64,000 nt of DNA from Lunularia cruciata (GCA_948567375.1 OX419755.1:57485945-57549944); one strand, 5' to 3'; counted from the stretch's first letter, positions 1 through 12,119 are shown. Notes: generated by a model not told the origin, from the sequence alone. A program made the numbers and translations.

Positions 1-393
1 CTTGTGTAACCAAAAGACCAGGAAATAGGCCCTAAAAGACAAGGTTGCAAGAGCAAGCACAAGCAAATGGAAGGCCACCACAATGCAAACCCAATCACAA
101 AAGAGGCACAAGCCTAATCCTCAGGTTGTGAGTTCTTTTGGCAAAGAGAATTCATGATCCATGTGTGGGTTGGGTAAAGAAGCAAGGAAAGGAGTGACCA
201 TCACACATAGAGAACTCTATTTGTCAAAGAACTCCAAGTGAGTGGGAAGAAGGAATCATCCCCGATGAATCAAGGAGAAGTGAATGCCGAGTTCTCTACC
301 AAGATCCCGTGAAGACCACACCTTGATGGCCATGACATCTATTTGTGACCACCTCCAGAACCAAGAAGTGACCCCAATAACACAACAAGGAAA
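1..393. other. unannotated leader region
   Basis: No reading frame or element boundary is recognised here. It directly precedes the coiled-coil reading frame at 394-1822 on the same strand and may be its 5' part. The sequence is purine-rich on the + strand and matches no other part of the window that I can see. Confidence 0.3.
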
Positions 394-1822
394 ATGACAG
401 CCAGCTCAACCCTACCATCCTATGAAGAGCCACGACTAGACTATCTTATGAATTACCCACCCTTGTTGACTTGGATTGTTCACATGTTGGAGCTAGTCCT
501 AAAGGCCATGGAAGACCCACTACCGGCATATTGGAATATCTACCTGGCTATGATGAATTACAAGCGCCTGATAGAATTTTTTACACTATCAAATCCAGAA
601 GGCCATTTGGGAGAAGCTAGGAGAAGAGAAGGAGTTGATCAAGGCTTACATTGGTATTGTACACTTGGAGACTCAATTAATTGAGCTCTAGAGACATTGC
701 CAATACATGGATTAGAAGCTAGACCAATTGGTAAACTTATGAGGTCATGTCATTTGGAAGCAGATCCATACTCACAAGAGGGAAGTTATCACCACAAGCA
801 AACTTTGGCAAGTTGGACCACACAAGGAGAAATGGTCCCATGTGCCAACTCATCATAAGTTTGCAAGTTGGAAGAGGCTCTCATAGAAAAGGACATAGAG
901 CTTAGAGAGCCAAAGGAGAGCGGGATGTCTTGTCTATGAACCAAAAGGTGTGGAAGAAGGACAATGACACCATGTTGGAATAGTACCAAATGGAGTTGTG
1001 CCAAGTGAAGGCCAAACTTGCAATGATGAATGTTGGTGCTACCTAATGCAAACAAGCATTTGTAGACTACAAGGCAGCTTAGGAAGAGAAAATTAAGAAG
1101 AAGGAAGGAGAGATGGACTTGATGAAAAAGGAGATATTAAGAGTACAATAGCAAGTTGCCTACCAGATTCCAATGTAATAACACTTAAGGGGCGGTCCAA
1201 GCATCATGTTAAGGAGATGAAGAAGAAGCACAAGGAGCAACTGAGTGATAGGAATAAGGAGGTGGCTTCTCTCAAGTGGGAACTAAAGGCTCTCCACAAC
1301 CAAAGCATTAAAGAAAATGCACTTAAAGTGAAGGTGGAGAAGGCTTGGATGCACATTGAGGAACTGACCACAATTGTCAATAGCCACAAAGACCATGAGC
1401 TGATCTTCCATGTGTAGATCAGGTAAGAGGTAGACATGGAAGTGCACTTCACCCAAGATACCTTGGATGAGGAGCAAATGCGAGTGACTATAATAGTGGA
1501 GGATATTGTGAACCAACTAAAAGTGCAAGTGGGAGCAGTGGCACTAACCCAAGTTCATTGTGCAAAGCTCTGAGAGTTGAAGGAAAAGATACACATCCTA
1601 GGAACAAAGATGTATTCATCAGAGCAATTGCTCAAGTTGGATAAGAAGCTATGGAAGCACATCAATGAAAAATTTGATAGTGTCCTATCCAAGGTCAGCC
1701 AAGAGATTGAAGAATATGGGAAGCATATAGACGAGCTTATTCTAAGATGCAAGCGAGAAGATGCATTAGGAAAGCCAAGTGGGTCAAGGAAGAAGAGACT
1801 TGATGAACCCATGTACATTTGA
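394..1822 (+). pseudogene. coiled-coil ORF remnant (divergent copy D of the LTR-embedded ORF family)
   Basis: Function unknown. The + strand carries broken open segments: 394-684 (with a PSYEEP motif), 1217-1417 and 1577-1822. The last two are rich in Lys/Glu/Leu heptads and would form coiled coils. The order resembles the minus-strand frame at 35.7-37.5 plus 29.6-30.3 kb: PSYEEP there is PPYEEP, and the last segment (KMYSSEQLLKL) resembles KVYMSDQQMALLLKL at about 29.9 kb. Stops within the frame are mostly TAG/TGA, consistent with C-to-T decay. The frame ends about 60 bp before the 3' LTR of the gypsy element at 1881. Homology to the other copies is by eye and weak; the coiled-coil character is the surer part. 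Confidence 0.4.
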
Positions 1823-1880
1823 AAGATAGGTTACACCCTTGGAGTACAATCATTATGCCACAACCATCAGATTTGTCCTA

Positions 1881-2563
1881 TGAGTTGGCCTATCTCTCAC
1901 TCAGGATGAACCTCTGATAACTATTATGGTAGTGCACCATGGACTAAGAAGGCAAAGAACCCCAAATCCCATACTCCTCCAAGGCTAGCACTCCAAGACT
2001 CAAGCCATTGCTCACTAGAGAACTCAATGAGAGAGATAGTTGCAAATGAAAGGGTGATGAGTATCTCCTCATCCCTAGTTTATATACTTGTGAAAAAATT
2101 ATGCACCAAAGTTACTAATTACTGGAGTAACTCAAGTAACTAGGCTAAAAGTCCAAAAAATTCAAAAAGTTTAATGAATATGCGTACTCATGGGAATATT
2201 CTCCTAAGCATGTGGTCTTATCTTGACCCAACCACTAAGTCAAGGATTCCTTCACATGGGCTATCCTTGGACTATAGAAAGATTGAAAAAAAAGGCTTGT
2301 GAGTCCAAGAGTTCTTAATTCTTTCCTCAAAACCAAACACTTAGGAATAATACCAAGTCAACATACTAGAATCTAAAATAGTGGTGCCCATCTTTTCCAC
2401 TTTCTCTAAAGTAAGGTCCACTCTATCTTAGCTATGACTAACTTTAGCTAATCATGACTGATATAGAACCATCCTTTATCTTTATATAAATAATATCTCT
2501 CAGGTACTTGTAATACAAAGCTAAATATCACAATATCACACACATGCACAAATGGGTGTTATA
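1881..2563 (-). repeat. gypsy-1 3' LTR
   Basis: Matches 10777-11459 along its whole length, with scattered, mostly transition differences. In element orientation it starts TATAACACCC, where the other copy reads TGTAACACCC (G-to-A), directly after a polypurine tract at about 2564-2575. A TATATAAA-like stretch lies in the element-sense strand around 2490. Confidence 0.9.
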
Positions 2564-2576
2564 TTTTCCCCCGGAC
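2564..2576 (-). other. gypsy-1 polypurine tract
   Basis: In element orientation the sequence reads GTCCGGGGGAAAA immediately before the 3' LTR, the expected plus-strand priming site. Confidence 0.75.
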
Positions 2577-2760
2577 TAAGTTTTTACTTTGTCCTCAAAG
2601 TGAAAGCCTCTCTAACTTCTATGATACATCTTCAATGGTTAATCCTATCAAAGTGTCTTTCTCCCAACTCCTTGAGATCATAGGTGTAATTTCTCCACAC
2701 CTTCTCCACTATGAAAGGTCCAAAGTACTTAGGCAAAAAATTCTTTTGCACTCTCTTGAA

Positions 2761-3907
2761 TCAAATGGAATCAAACAACATTACCGAATCACCTTCTTTG
2801 AAAAGCTCCCCCTTCTTCTTGCCTTGCCTCTTCTCATAGCTCTCCTTTTGTTTCCTTTGAGCTCGCTTTACTTGAACCATAGCAAATGCTCTTGCCTCTT
2901 CCAATTCCATGAGTTGATCCTTCCTTGACTTCTCTCCATCACCTCCTTGTGCTTTCTTCAATCTCTATGAATGCTTTGAAATGTAGGAAGATCAAAGTGA
3001 ATAGGTAAGGTAGAATCAATACCATATACTAATTGAAATGGAGAATATCCGGTGGAAGTCTTCATGGTTGTCCTATACTCCCACAAAACTGCATGAATCC
3101 TCTTGTCCCAATGATGTTTAGCCCCCTCTATTTTTTCATCTTTGGCCAACATCATGCACAAGGTCTGATTGGTTCTCTCCGCCAAGCCATTGGAATTTTT
3201 CTTATAAGATGTAGTTACTCTATGTTTGATAGAGAAATGTCATAGCATGGCTATAGTAATGCTTCTTGTAAACTCTCCTCCTTTATCAAAAACTAACTCA
3301 AAAGGGCACCCAAACCTAGTGATAATGTGTTCATAAGGAAATCTCCCAACTTCATCTTCATTCTTGTCCTTCAATGGTCTAGCCTCAACCTATTTGGTAA
3401 GATGATTAGTAACTACAATAATGTATTGATTGTTCCTTGGGGTTGGATTGAGAGGACCTACAAAATCAATTCCCCACTTCTCAAAAGGTCCTTGCAATGG
3501 AATTGATCTAAGAGGTGGAGTGGAGGTACACTTTCTAGCAAAAGCTTGACAAACATGACAAGTTTTGCAATACTCAAGACAATCCTTGAAAATCCCTCTC
3601 CAATAGTAACCTGCATTTAGAATCTTGAAAGCAGTCACCTTTCCTACAAAGTATCCACCACACACTAAACCTTCATAAAACTCCTTTATGAGTAGGATCT
3701 ACTCTTCCTTACACACTACTCTTCAAAATAGACCATTTTCTCCTTGGTGAAAAAGAATATCTTCCACCATTGTGTAAGGTCTAGATCTTGCTGCAACGGC
3801 CTTCCTCTCCCTAGCATGCATCCCTTCTAGATAGTTACCTCTTGTCACAAAATCCACAATCTCCTTGTACTCCATTAGAACCTCTTGAGTGAGTGAGATT
3901 GTCATGA
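2761..3907 (-). pseudogene. gypsy-1 integrase
   Basis: Integrase inserts retrotransposon DNA into the host genome. Three minus-strand open blocks (3905-3723, 3665-3390, 3185-2958) plus a C-terminal block (2961-2761) are separated by stops. Visible signatures: the zinc-binding N-terminal part with CKTCHVCQ, the first catalytic Asp in WGIDFVGPL, and the block AERTNQTL that holds the catalytic Glu of the DDE triad. The C-terminal block is a basic region typical of gypsy integrases. The reading frame begins next to the solo-LTR insertion and joins RNase H across it once the CATGA duplication is removed. Confidence 0.8.
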
Positions 3908-5977
3908 TGTAACAATATGGAGTTTAGTGATGAAGTTAGTCAAGTGCACTCCAAGTAAGTATTTTCTAGAAGGAAACTATGGTACCCACATTTTTCATTT
4001 TTGATAAGGTTTGAAGAAGAAGTGTATTGTGGACACCAAATTGAGTCCACACAGAGAAGAAACGAGGAGAAACTTGTGTTTTGGTCCGGCCAAGGAAGTT
4101 GACTTCTTATAAGAGGAAGAAGAACTTGGACTGGATCAGACCCAAAGGAGTGCAGACCCAAAGGAGGATTGGATTGAAGGAGGGTTTCTTCGCATCGGAA
4201 TGGAGGTTGCAAGTCAGGATTACTTCTAGGTTCATATCTCAGTGACCACAAGTCCAAATCATGAGTGCTATATGTCGTTAGAAGCATCTCTTTCAGGGCT
4301 TTCCATTGCCATCTCAATCTTAGAGTTTGGAGGTCTGTAGAAAAAGTTACAAGAATTTTAATTTTCTATATTAGATGTATGGAGTAGTTGAGTGACTTTG
4401 GGTCCACAATACTTTGGGTCTATGTTCTTTGGATCTATAAAATTTTGGACTTATAAGACTTCAGGTTAGAAGCTTCTTTGCCTCAAGACAAAGGTGACCA
4501 TATCCAAGGTAGTCGGACCTCAGAATGCAGTCCATGTGACTTTGGGAGTCTTGCTAGAGTCATCTAAGGAACTTAGAGTGGGGAAAGACGAGATTGTTAG
4601 GATACCCATGACTTTAATTTCAGTTTAGATTGAAGAAAGGATATGAAATTGAAGGAGAAGTAGCAATAGTGAATAAACCCAAAGTGTAAGATCAGACAAT
4701 AGGTGTCTTCAGGTCAATTACTTGAGATGTTAGAAGAGATTGGGTTGGGTTAGCAAATAAAGATGTAGATAGTGTATTCATGATCTCAATTGCAGTTCAT
4801 AGTGAAGAAGTAGTAGAAATAGTGGAGAATGTAGTAGAATTAGATAGACTCAAAGAAGGAGAAGTGATAGGCGGATCATCGAGTTTGGAAGCCAAAGTTG
4901 AGGTTGACATTGGATCGGATTATGAACAATTTTGAGATCAAAAGAGTGTAGATATGAAGAGGTGTGTTACCATTTTGGATCTGTAGGTTGGTAGAGTTGT
5001 TAGGAAAAAGTTTTAAGAAGTTAGATAACTGCCAAAGAGCTTTGCCTATTTAAAGGAGGCCTTTGAAGTAAAATGTTGTTCAGTATTCCAAATTATTGAA
5101 GATAGATAAAGCAAAGTGTTGAGTTTAGTGCTCATTGGTTGAGCTTAATTCCAAGTATCAAGTTTGTGTTTGTGTTTAAGAGTGTGTGTAGAATTTTGAA
5201 GTGCAAGTCAATGCGCTTGTTGGATGTTGGATTCCGCAACCTTGATCTTCATTTTGTGTGTTTGATCCTAAGTGAAGTGCAATCAAAGAAATCCTTGATA
5301 GATCTGAGAGGAATTGTAGTGTTGGTATTCTGCATTTGTGAGTACAACGCATGGTTGACACAAAGCTATTTGATCAAGGAAGTTATGCCTTTAGCAGAGA
5401 GGTGGAACACAATTTTGAGGCAAAGTTGTTTTGCAATGAAATAGCCATCTTCAAAAAAGTTTGAATCATCACAATCAAAGTTTATTTGAAAAGATTGGAT
5501 AGTATTGTGATTAATGAGTGTTAATTTGTGATGAGACTGTAATCAGTGCTTGTTACTCTCTTCTCAGTGTGGTTGCTACTTGAGAGATTAAAGAACTCAA
5601 GAAGAGCTAATTTGGTTACTTTGCTTTGTATTAGAATATTTCTTATTCATATCTTTGCGAGAATGAACTTTACTTACCTGATTACTGCAAAAGTGATATT
5701 TGCCAAGTTGTCACATAAACTTCTAACCAGCTTAGCTTGCATGCCAAGTAGGCAGCTTCAAGAAGGAAACTTCTTGAGAAGCTTTTTGGTTAACTTGGCT
5801 TGCACTCCAAGAAAGTGGCTCAAGGAAGCTTCTTGAGAAGCTTCTCAAGAGCCTTGTATGCTCCTTATAAATATGATAGCCAAAGCTCATGCTAGGCATT
5901 TGGAGTTTTCCCACATTCAAGTGTCCCAATGTGATCTTCCATTCTCCTATTTCTCTCTTTGGTCTTGGTCTTTTACA
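3908..5977 (+). mobile_element. solo LTR of the heat-shock-element chromovirus family, split by a nested element
   Basis: Begins TGTAACAATATGGAG and ends TCTTTTACA like the LTRs of the element at 13184-16454. It is flanked by a perfect 5-bp duplication CATGA (3903-3907 and 5978-5982), so it is a genuine solo LTR inserted into the pol frame of gypsy-1. Only the first ~70 bp and last ~257 bp are LTR; the middle is the nested element at 3978-5715. The left arm carries a short internal deletion relative to the complete LTR. Insertion falls between RNase H and integrase of the host element. Confidence 0.9.
3978..5715 (+). mobile_element. short copy (C3) of the TGTGGTACCC...ATCACA element family, no long ORF
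   Basis: Starts TATGGTACCCACA and ends GTTGTCACA, matching the termini of the 3.7-kb elements at 20818-24514 and 25326-29143 (which lie on the minus strand). Flanks are GAAAC (3973-3977) and TAAAC (5716-5720), a 4/5 match to a 5-bp duplication. The right ~850 bp (about 4860-5715) aligns with the terminal parts of the other copies, including a TATTTAAA box near 5044. The left ~350 bp aligns with the start of the 25.3-29.1 kb copy. The coding middle is missing or replaced. It sits inside the heat-shock-element array of the enclosing solo LTR. Confidence 0.85.
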
Positions 5978-7250
5978 CATGAGCTCCTTATCCGGGAAGG
6001 AATCATCCACTAGCTCATCTCCATCATGATCATAGGCCCTAGATAACAAATTTGCATTTGCATGTTTCTTCCATGACCTATCCTCAATGGTGTAGTCATA
6101 CTCAAACAATAGTATCATCCACCTTGTTAGCCACTCTTCCACATTAGACTTGTTGAAGATGTACTTCAAAGCCTTGTGATCCGTGACAATGGCATCTTTC
6201 CCTCCAATCAAGTAATGTTTAAACTTCTTGAGGCCAAAGATCACGGCCAACCCTTCTCTCTCTCCGTGACAGAGTAGTTTTTTTCTATTAAAACCATCTA
6301 CCTACTAGCATAAACTATTGGATGATTTTGCCCATCTTGGTCTAATTGACTAAGATTGCATCCAATAGCTACATTATGAGCATCAATGTAGAGGATGAAA
6401 GGCTTACTCCAATCAAGTTTAGCAAGAATTGGAGCTACAACAAGGAATTGCTTGAGCTCTTCAAAAGCTTTGCAAGCATCTTTGTCTTCCAAAATCACCA
6501 TGTAATCTACACCCTTCTTCATATAGATGGTCAGTGCATAAGCCTTGTTGGAAAATGAGAAGCTGAACCTCCTATAGTACCCAAAAATCCCCAAGAATTG
6601 GCATAACTTTATCAAGCTTGAAGGAAATGGAAGGTATGAGATTTTCCTCACGTTCTCAAGATCAACTGCTATTCCATCCTTGGAGATGGTGTGCCCCAAA
6701 AGTAGACCTTTTGCACATCCAAAAATGCACTTCTCTAGGTTGAGTGATGCATTTGCTTCATCCAAGTGTTGCAAGACCTTGATTAGGTGCTCAAAGTGCT
6801 CCTCCTTGCTCCCATAGACACAAAAGTCATCAATGAATTCTCTGACAAATTTCCCAATGAAAGGTTCAAATACCTTATTCATGAACTGTTGGAAGGTGGC
6901 TGGAGCATTGCAAAGCCTAAAAGGCATGACCTTGAAAGCATAAGTTCCCCAAGGTGTGGTGAATGTGATGAGTTGTTGATGCTTTGGTCCAATTTTGATT
7001 TGGTTATACCCACTATAACCATCTTTAAAACTGTACATCTCATGACCTACAACCTCCTCAAGATCTCATCAATGAATGGCAAAAGGTAATAGTCCTTCTT
7101 AGTAACAATTGAGCTTCTTGTAATCCACACATACCCAAAGCTTGCCATTCTTTTTCTTCACAATCACAATTGGAGACACCCATTCTGAATTCCCCACCTC
7201 AAAGATAAATCCGGCCTCCTTGAGCTTATCAATCTCCTCCTTCACAACCA
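5978..7250 (-). pseudogene. gypsy-1 reverse transcriptase and RNase H
   Basis: RT copies element RNA into DNA and RNase H degrades the RNA strand. Two long minus-strand blocks: 7038-6298 (246 codons) and 6250-5978. The first has the palm motifs, including MPFRLCNAPATFQQFMN and the polymerase box FIDDFCVYG (F-x-D-D catalytic aspartates retained), followed by the thumb and the RNase H start at FILYIDAHN. The second holds the rest of RNase H with VTDHKALKYIF and the tether motif. Upstream sequence to about 7250 carries the start of the fingers with more stops. The pattern of stops fits C-to-T decay of a formerly active pol. Confidence 0.85.
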
Positions 7251-7879
7251 AAGAGATTGGTGGACTAATGTGATGTTGCTTTTAGGGGACTGGTCTTGCA
7301 TATGACTCTACCTCAATCTTGTGCTCCTCCAAGGTGACTTCCTTTAGATCCTTGTAGCTAAAAGCAAACACATGGATGAACTTGCAAAAAATCTCTTTGA
7401 ATCTTACCTTCTCCTCCTTGGTAACATTTGGACCATACTTAAGGGTAGATCATCTCCTCTCTATCTCCTCAAGTGTCAATGGTGATTTATTTGGGTCCTT
7501 CAAAACCTCTAGCTTAGGTGCAAAATCCATAGCACTTAAGGGATACACATCTGAATCAAATTCATATTCATCCTCCTCCATGCTTGTTTGTGTCCATACA
7601 TGAAGCTCCTTCTTTTGAATTTGATTCCCAATAATTAAAAGATGGTGTATCTAAATGTGAAGTATTAGTGGTGTTAGTGATTGCAATTGTGAGTCTATGG
7701 TTTGATGGCCTAATCCTCAAGTACCCTTTGTGCCATCAATTAGTTGTGCGTGCTACTCTCAACCATGGCCTCCCAAGAAGTAAGCCATAACTTGAATCCT
7801 TCAAGACTTGGAAAGTCATGAGATTTTGAACTCCCATAACTGAAACTAATACCTTATCTATCACCCCTAATGGTCAAAC

Positions 7880-9480
7880 TTATTGCTTGATTGCCATGCT
7901 CACCATAAATGTTGAAGGTCTATAGGATATTATACCCAACTTCTTCATCAACCTTTCTAACATGGCATTCACTACAGATCCTCCATCAACCAATGCATCC
8001 TTGATGTTGTGACCATTCACTCTCACATCAATCTTGGAGGCATTTTCACACGCCTCCGATGGTGCTAGTTTTACATCCACCACTCCCGTTGATACTAGAG
8101 AGTTTGCTTTCTTCTTCCTTTTGCTCCTTGTAGAACTGAAACCACCTCTAAGCTCCTTTCTCAAGGTAGGGTTCAAAGCAATCAGTTGACTAATTGTGAT
8201 GTTAGCCTTATGACTACCAACATCTTCAAACACATTGTAATTCCATTGTTGTTTTGAAATCAAGAAATCCTCCATCCCCAACTTCTTCCTTGGAGTCTTT
8301 GTTGTTGATGGTGTTGAGGTGCGAGTTCTCCTAGTAGACATAGGAGTATCTTTGCTAGGAGTAAATCCTTGAGAAGAGTGAATATCCTCTACAAAAGAAG
8401 CTCTCTTATTTTCTTGTGCCAAAACCTCCAAATTAAGATCCTTGGAGTTTGAGCACTCTCTCTTCTCATACTTGCTCTCAACCACATCTATAGATGCTAT
8501 CCCCTTACCTTTGTTTGGATTAGGAGCCACTTGGGTTTCACTACCTCCCTCTTTCTCTCTATTGGCTCTCTCATAACCCCTTCCTCCATGGTAAGTGGAA
8601 TTTGGGCAATTAATTTGGATATGGCCTCTTCCTCCACAACCAAAATAATTTCTATCATTGAAATTGTTGGTTGGTGGGCCTCCTCTATATGGATGGTTTC
8701 CATAACTCCTAGGCCCTCTCCCTACATTCTGATCCACCTCTCTCTCTTCTCCCATAGTTGCACCACATTGATCTTGAGATCTGCAAGTTGTTCTGTGATG
8801 GTTTGAAGTGGATCTTTTAGTGGAGGTGCAAGAACTGGAGCAACTACTACTTGTAGTGCAACTATTGCCACCAAAGTATCAGAAGTTCCACCATACTTGT
8901 AGCCTTGAGGAGGATGCACAACCTCCTTCACCACCAAATCACTCTCATTTCCTTCCAAACTCTCCTCCATACAAATTGCAATCTTGATGGCTTCTACCTT
9001 GGGTTTCTCATATCTCACCTTACTTCTAATCTGTGGTCTCAACCCTCCCACAAAATTCTTCATGAGCATAGCCCCTATGCCAATCATAGTAGTCTCTATA
9101 TCATCCTCATCTTTCCTCAACATAATGCGAAATCTGGACTCTAACTTCTCCACTCTTTCTACATAAACTCTCACTTTCTCTCCATCTCCTTGTTTGAGGA
9201 AGGTAAACTCACTCATCTCATAAATCTCATCTTGAAGAAATTTCTCAATGAGTGCTGAAGTCAAACTCTCCCAAGACTCCTCTTGCCCATCTCTCGTCTC
9301 TCTCTTTTGGTATTTTGACTCATACCATATAAGTGCTACATCCTCAAAGAAATTCTCAAAGAATTAAGCCCACTCATCCTTCCTCCTCTCATTGTTTCTT
9401 ATGCAATCTCTCACAAAAGCCTCCATATCTTCTCCATTCTTGCCAAAGAAAACCGTAAGTTTCCCTATCTTAACCCCTCA
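7880..9480 (-). pseudogene. gypsy-1 gag and protease
   Basis: Gag forms the virus-like particle. The minus strand from about 9480 carries the capsid-like part (FFGKNGEDMEAFVRDC, then ...WYESKYQKR...), continuing open at 9264-8722 with the typical gag block ending FVGGLRPQIRSKV. The overlapping block 8755-7880 has a zinc knuckle FGCGGRGHIQINCP, whose first Cys is degenerate, a Ser/Thr-rich linker, and a protease start ALVDGGSVVNAM. The protease catalytic triplet reads D-G-G rather than D-S/T-G. Gag and the knuckle/protease block overlap by 34 bp in different frames, so a frameshift (biological or by decay) separates them. Confidence 0.75.
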
Positions 9481-9698
9481 CTATCTTTCTCTTATCCCAC
9501 AAATTTGTTTTTCTTTTCTCTCACTCTATAACTAATAGAGTATGTATATGACTAACACCATTTGATAATAATCTACCCTAGGGAATAAAAAAGGTTTAGG
9601 TTGCTCCAAGATTTCTATAGCAACATCAAATCCTAGAGTGCATATTAATTGAACCCTCATGGATAGTTTATCCATAAGTTGAAAGATTATCTCCATCA

Positions 9699-10244
9699 CT
9701 AATCTTGAGAACAAGCTGATGAAAGTGGTAATATTTTTGTAGTTGTACTAAGGCTCTCTCCAAGATCATTCACCAAAGTCTCTAAAAGAGCTTTTACTCC
9801 ACTACACTCATGTCCTTTTGAAAGTCCTTCCACTCCACAAACCTCACACAACTCCTTGGTCTTAGATCTTCTCCCTCCCAATCTTGGTGAAGAAGGTCCA
9901 ACATGCAAACCCAGGTCAAGTAAGCCTCTCCTTTCCCTCAATCTCTTGCTCTCAAAGGTCAATGGACATGAACTTGCCTTATATCTCTTCTCTCTACATA
10001 AAAAACACTTAGACTCACTCTTTCCTCCAAGTGGTGTAGGGTTTTGGATCCTCTCAATAATTTCTTCAAATTCTATTCTAAACTCTCTTTTCCTCAAATC
10101 CACCCTTAAAATCACCTCAAACCCTTGAGGAACCTTGCATACCTCAATTTCCACTCTTGGTGATCCTCCATGTTCCCAAGATAAGTCTAAACACTCAAAC
10201 ATACCTTTTGTTGCTCTCACACTCCTAATGCATGAGAATCTCAA
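9699..10244 (-). pseudogene. extra ORF upstream of gypsy-1 gag with two Cys clusters
   Basis: A 181-codon minus-strand frame lies between the primer-binding site and gag. It has two short cysteine clusters, CFLCREKRYKASSC (about residues 81-94) and CEVCGVEGLSKGHEC (about 137-151), separated by a basic Arg/Lys-rich stretch. The second could be a zinc knuckle or treble-clef-like site. Some Tat/Ogre-type plant elements carry an additional ORF in this position; whether this one is related cannot be judged here. It is in sense with gag-pol and uninterrupted despite decay elsewhere in the element. Function unknown. Confidence 0.55.
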
Positions 10245-10756
10245 CTTTGTAGAATTGACACTTCTTCACAATGTCACTCAAATTTCTCAATTGGTATGGT
10301 ACAATCCTCTGAAATTTTACACACTTGATCATAACTTTAGAACTCCCATGTAGTTGCAGGAGCAATTTACCCTATCAACTTTCAAAAATTCTACCTTAGT
10401 GCACAAATTAGCTCTTATAATAATTTTAAGTGTGATAACTTAAGGATAACCAAAGCTATCATGTATAAAAATTTCAAGTCTAGATCTCAAACTTTAGATT
10501 TTACCCAAAATCACCATAATCCTCAAAATCAACAATCCACATCACACAATCTCTCCAAATCCTCTCATGTGTACAAGATGTAAAAGATCACCTCAAAGAC
10601 ATCACAATGACCTACATGGTATAAAAATATGTCTTCGTTCTCTAACATAAGTTCAACCCTCTCTTGTCCTAATGTTCTCTCCAAGTGAGCTCTCATAGCC
10701 TCCTTTTATCTAATATGGAATTGTACATTCAATATTATCTTGCCTTCTAGAGAGGT

Positions 10757-10772
10757 CCCAACAACAGAACCA
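10757..10772 (-). other. gypsy-1 primer-binding site, tRNA-Asp type (decayed)
   Basis: In element orientation the sequence just after the 5' LTR reads TTTTTGGTTCTGTTGTTGGG. It corresponds to TGGCGCCGTTGCCGGGG, the complement of the plant tRNA-Asp(GUC) 3' end, with C-to-T changes at several positions. This is recognised from known plant gypsy elements. Confidence 0.65.
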
Positions 10773-10776
10773 AAAA

Positions 10777-11459
10777 TGTGAGGCTATGCCTCTCACTCAA
10801 GATGAAGCTCTAATAGTTATTATAGTAGCGTACCATGGACTAAGAAGGCAAAGAACCCCAACTCCATCATACTCCAAGGCTAACACTCCAAGACTCAAGC
10901 CATTGCTCACTAGAGAACTCAATGAGAGAGATGGTTTCAAATGAAAGGGTGATGAATACTTCCTCACCCCTAGTTTATATACTTGTGAAATAGTTATGCA
11001 CCAAAGTTACTAATTACTGGAGTAACTCAAGTTACTAGGCTAAAAGTCCAAAAAAGTCAAAAAGCTAAAGGAATATGCATACTCAAAGGAATATTCTCCT
11101 AAGCATGTGGTCTTATCTTGACCCAACCATTAAGTCAAGGATTCCTTCACATGGGCTATCCTTGGACTATAAAAGAATCAAAACCAAAAGGCTTGTGGGT
11201 CCAAGAGTTCTTAACTCTTTCCTCAAAACCAAACACCTAGGAATAATACCAAGTCAACATACTAGAATCCAAAATAGTGTGACTCATCTTTTCCACTTCC
11301 TCTAAAGTAAGGTCCACTCTATCTTAGCCATGACTAACTTTAGCTAATCATGACAAATATAGAACCATCTTCTATCTCTATATAAATAATATCTCTCAGG
11401 TACTTGTAATACAAAGCTAAATATCACAATATCACACACATGCACAAATGGGTGTTACA
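10777..11459 (-). repeat. gypsy-1 5' LTR
   Basis: Same length as 1881-2563 and aligned throughout. It starts TGTAACACCC at 11459 and runs down to 10777. TATATAAA-like boxes (for example about 10975-10985 and 11383-11390) may mark the promoter. Divergence from the 3' copy is visible but modest, so gypsy-1 is of intermediate age. Confidence 0.9.
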
Positions 11460-12100
11460 ATCCAACCATCGAAGTCAACCTTCATCATGGTGGGAGACCA
11501 TTGTAATCAAGCATCATTGTGACGGCTTGCCTAAGAGGACCAGACATCAATAGAAGAACAATATGTATATAAGGAGGGTGATGGTCATGTATAATAAGAC
11601 AAGTTTTCAATTGCTATGTCATTGGGACCCCTCTTCCAACACCTAGCTAGAGGTCCATTTTTGGTAGAGTATATAGTAGGAACCCTTTTGTAGGTGACAC
11701 TGTTAGAGCATTAATTTGGTAAGATACAGTAGATACATTAAGGTTAGTACCAATTGCTCTAAAGCTTAATTTGTGGATGTGCCCAATATTTTGTAGTAGA
11801 AAGTATAAGAGGAATCACCACAATATAATATGAGTTAAGTGTTCAGATTTCAGTTGTTCATCTGAGTACATTTCAGCTCATGCTTGTGCAAATTACAAGC
11901 TTCATCATTTTTTTATCTAGATTTGTATGTATGGTCAAGTTGTGAAATTTTATGTATATATGAATGAACCTTTGTGTTGGAGATTATGTGATAAGAACTT
12001 CTATGATCCTTAATGTTTTTATGTTAGTATTTTGTATGATTCATGGTTGTTGGATGGAGTAATGATGAGGAACTCAAGTAAGAATAGATAACTTGTGACA
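11460..12100. other. unassigned spacer
   Basis: No coding signal. It lies between the 5' LTR of gypsy-1 and the integrase remnants of gypsy-2. It could contain the 3' LTR of gypsy-2 (minus orientation), but I cannot find a partner copy to prove it. Confidence 0.3.
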
Positions 12101-12119
12101 AAGTGATATTGATTTCTTC

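Larger units (their letters stand above)
1881..11459 (-). mobile_element. complete Ty3/gypsy LTR retrotransposon (gypsy-1), interrupted by nested insertions
   Basis: A 9.58-kb minus-strand element bounded by two LTRs of equal length (683 bp; 1881-2563 and 10777-11459). Order in its own direction: 5' LTR, PBS, an extra Cys-motif ORF (10244-9699), gag (about 9480-8500), protease (about 8050-7900), RT-RNase H (7250-5978), integrase (3907-2761), polypurine tract and 3' LTR. Pol order RT-RNase H-IN identifies Ty3/gypsy. No chromodomain is visible; the extra ORF before gag and the tRNA-Asp-type PBS point to a non-chromovirus (Tat/Athila-like) lineage by inference. Pol is split at 3908-5977 by a solo LTR. 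The flanks do not show a clean 5-bp target duplication (TCCTA versus ATCCA), so the exact ends are good to a few bases. Confidence 0.9.

Noticed and set aside
2635..2928. 97-codon plus-strand frame.
   Set aside because: Antisense of the gypsy-1 integrase tail.
1876..11464. Target duplication for gypsy-1 (TCCTA versus ATCCA).
   Set aside because: The two pentamers do not match position by position; not claimed.
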